Positions 4,195 through 5,251 of a stretch of DNA of 5,251 bases are shown here, in pieces (positions within the stretch are counted from its first letter, which is position 1; each line of letters starts with the position of its first letter). Source of the stretch: an uncultured Alphaproteobacteria bacterium (GTDB lineage Bacteria > Pseudomonadota > Alphaproteobacteria > Rs-D84); the NCBI GenBank assembly GCA_946611025.1, contig CAMOCR010000050.1:1-5251 (forward strand). Reading direction: 5' to 3'. The notes beneath the pieces are model-generated. The model ran no database searches and was not told the DNA's origin. It saw nothing but the letters and a program-made list of their open reading frames with translations. The position numbers and the translations under genes were made by a program.

Positions 4195-5251
4195 CTTTCC
4201 CCGATTCATAGATTATTATGCCGCCATGCAAAATTTTGTGTTCGCATTTTGGTGCGTGGATGTTCAGGTATGAAACAATATAATCAATATTATCATCGTG
4301 GCATAATCGCACAATGTTGTTTTGCAATGGAACAAATTTTTGCGTATATGCGATTGTGTGATTTTTCAATTTGAAAATATATAAACCATGGTCGTGCTTG
4401 GCGCGGGTGTTTTTGTCGCTGGGGGCGATGCGCGCAAAACGCCGCCATGTGTCAAATGTAAAGTAATGGTTTGATGCACGTGATTTATTGAAAACAATTT
4501 CGTCATTTGAAATTGCACCAACCAATTCGCCGTCAATTGTTGCCATGAATATTGGTTTTGGTGATATACACATTACACATATCCCGAGTGATATAAATAC
4601 TGTGCCCAATATATAATTTATTTTTACGCGCAATGGCCGAATTAAAACAATGCACATCATCCCCAGTATGATAAAGCATATCGCGGCGTTTGAAATATAG
4701 TTGGTGTTGATTGTCGATGCAGGCAGGTCTGCAATCATATTCGCAATACGGTATGAAAAATCGTATATAAAGTTTGCGATATCCAATGGTAGATGCACCC
4801 CAAGCAATGCCAGTGGCGTGCCGAAAATAACCAGTGGCATAATTAAACACGAAAATATTGGTAATAAAATCAGGTTGCCAATAATGCTGTAAATTGGAAC
4901 CGAATTAAAATGCAATGCGATAAATGGTGCGGTAAATACCGATGCGACAATCGCCGTTAAAATCGCGGTCGCAATTGCGCGCATAATTTTGCTTTCTGGC
5001 ATGCGTGGGTTTATTATATGCCAAAACCAAACCAGACCAAAAATAGCAGAAAAAGATAATTGGAATCCGGCGGTCATTATGTAATATGGGTTGATTAAAA
5101 ATATCGCACAAAATGCCAAACATACATTGCGCAACGAAAACGCCCCACGACCCAAGACCAATGCAACACAAACCAATGTCGCCATTAAAAACGCGCGCAG
5201 TGTCGCAACACCCATGCCCGATATAACGACATATAAAAACAAGATAATCCA
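4151..5251 (-). CDS. comEC: ComEC/Rec2-family DNA uptake channel, C-terminal part (cut by the window edge)
   Basis: The reading frame is open to the right edge (first visible codons W-I-I), so only about 366 C-terminal residues are seen. Numbering from a TTG at 5242, the competence domain shows GMGVATLRAFLMA (9-21), INPYYIMTAGFQLSFSAIFG (50-69) and TAPFIALHFNSVPIYSIIGN (104-123). Several membrane helices follow, up to about residue 226. In transforming bacteria ComEC forms the inner-membrane channel for single-stranded DNA. The roughly 135-residue tail (about 229-363) is soluble and lacks the HxHxDH metal motif of metallo-beta-lactamase-type ComEC tails. It resembles the short, motif-poor tail I recall in alphaproteobacterial homologues. 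Whether the cell is competent cannot be told from here. The last 14 codons and stop are antisense to the end of truA. Confidence 0.9.
   Translation of the reverse strand, partial: WIILFLYVVISGMGVATLRAFLMATLVCVALVLGRGAFSLRNVCLAFCAIFLINPYYIMTAGFQLSFSAIFGLVWFWHIINPRMPESKIMRAIATAILTAIVASVFTAPFIALHFNSVPIYSIIGNLILLPIFSCLIMPLVIFGTPLALLGVHLPLDIANFIYDFSYRIANMIADLPASTINTNYISNAAICFIILGMMCIVLIRPLRVKINYILGTVFISLGICVMCISPKPIFMATIDGELVGAISNDEIVFNKSRASNHYFTFDTWRRFARIAPSDKNTRAKHDHGLYIFKLKNHTIAYTQKFVPLQNNIVRLCHDDNIDYIVSYLNIHAPKCEHKILHGGIIIYESGKVIPSAHPRRWNNLH

Noticed and set aside
3841..4209. 122-residue minus-strand frame opposite truA
   Set aside because: It is a shadow of truA, with no motif, and it overlaps comEC in another frame.
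5240..5242. TTG at 5242 as the comEC start
   Set aside because: The frame stays open to the window edge and the protein begins in the middle of the competence domain, so the real start lies outside the window.
1..5251. CRISPR arrays, tRNA or rRNA genes, transposases, phage genes
   Set aside because: I looked for regularly spaced repeats, cloverleaf-like segments and mobile-element proteins and saw none.

Overview
The window looks like chromosomal DNA from an alphaproteobacterium, moderately AT-rich and using the standard bacterial code (TGA is used as a stop several times, TGG encodes Trp). The case rests on gene order: rmuC diverging from def-fmt-truA is, as I recall it, a common alphaproteobacterial arrangement, and the proteins resemble that group. 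The tightly packed genes and several unusually short family members (RmuC about 289 aa, Fmt 268 aa) suggest a small, possibly host-associated genome. That last point is inference.

Layout. Positions 1-153 hold no gene but are dense in structure: a palindrome (27-48), a small hairpin (60-73), a strong terminator-like hairpin (75-101), a 7-bp tandem repeat (103-121) and a good sigma70-type promoter (105-133). The promoter drives a HAD-IB phosphatase resembling PgpC/YfhB (154-765, +). A shortened second copy of the upstream repeat (774-806) fills the gap between this gene and the convergent rmuC (803-1672, -). rmuC and def (1715-2218, +) diverge from a 42-bp gap where two well-formed promoters overlap face to face.

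A very compact plus-strand operon follows: def (peptide deformylase), fmt (Met-tRNA formyltransferase, short C-terminal domain), two tiny cysteine-rich paralogues of unknown function (3024-3218 and 3221-3439), and truA (tRNA pseudouridine synthase, 3436-4194). Every junction is a 4-nt ATGA overlap or a 2-nt gap, so the five genes are probably co-transcribed and translationally coupled. On the minus strand a comEC/rec2 homologue (4151 to the right edge, cut off at its N-terminus) converges on truA and overlaps it by 44 bp.

Functionally, Fmt adds and Def removes the N-formyl group of initiator methionine, and TruA modifies the tRNA anticodon arm. The two Cys-rich mini-proteins sit inside this translation operon, share eight aligned cysteines with one spacing pattern, and match no family I recognise. 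They are the best candidate for something undescribed here.
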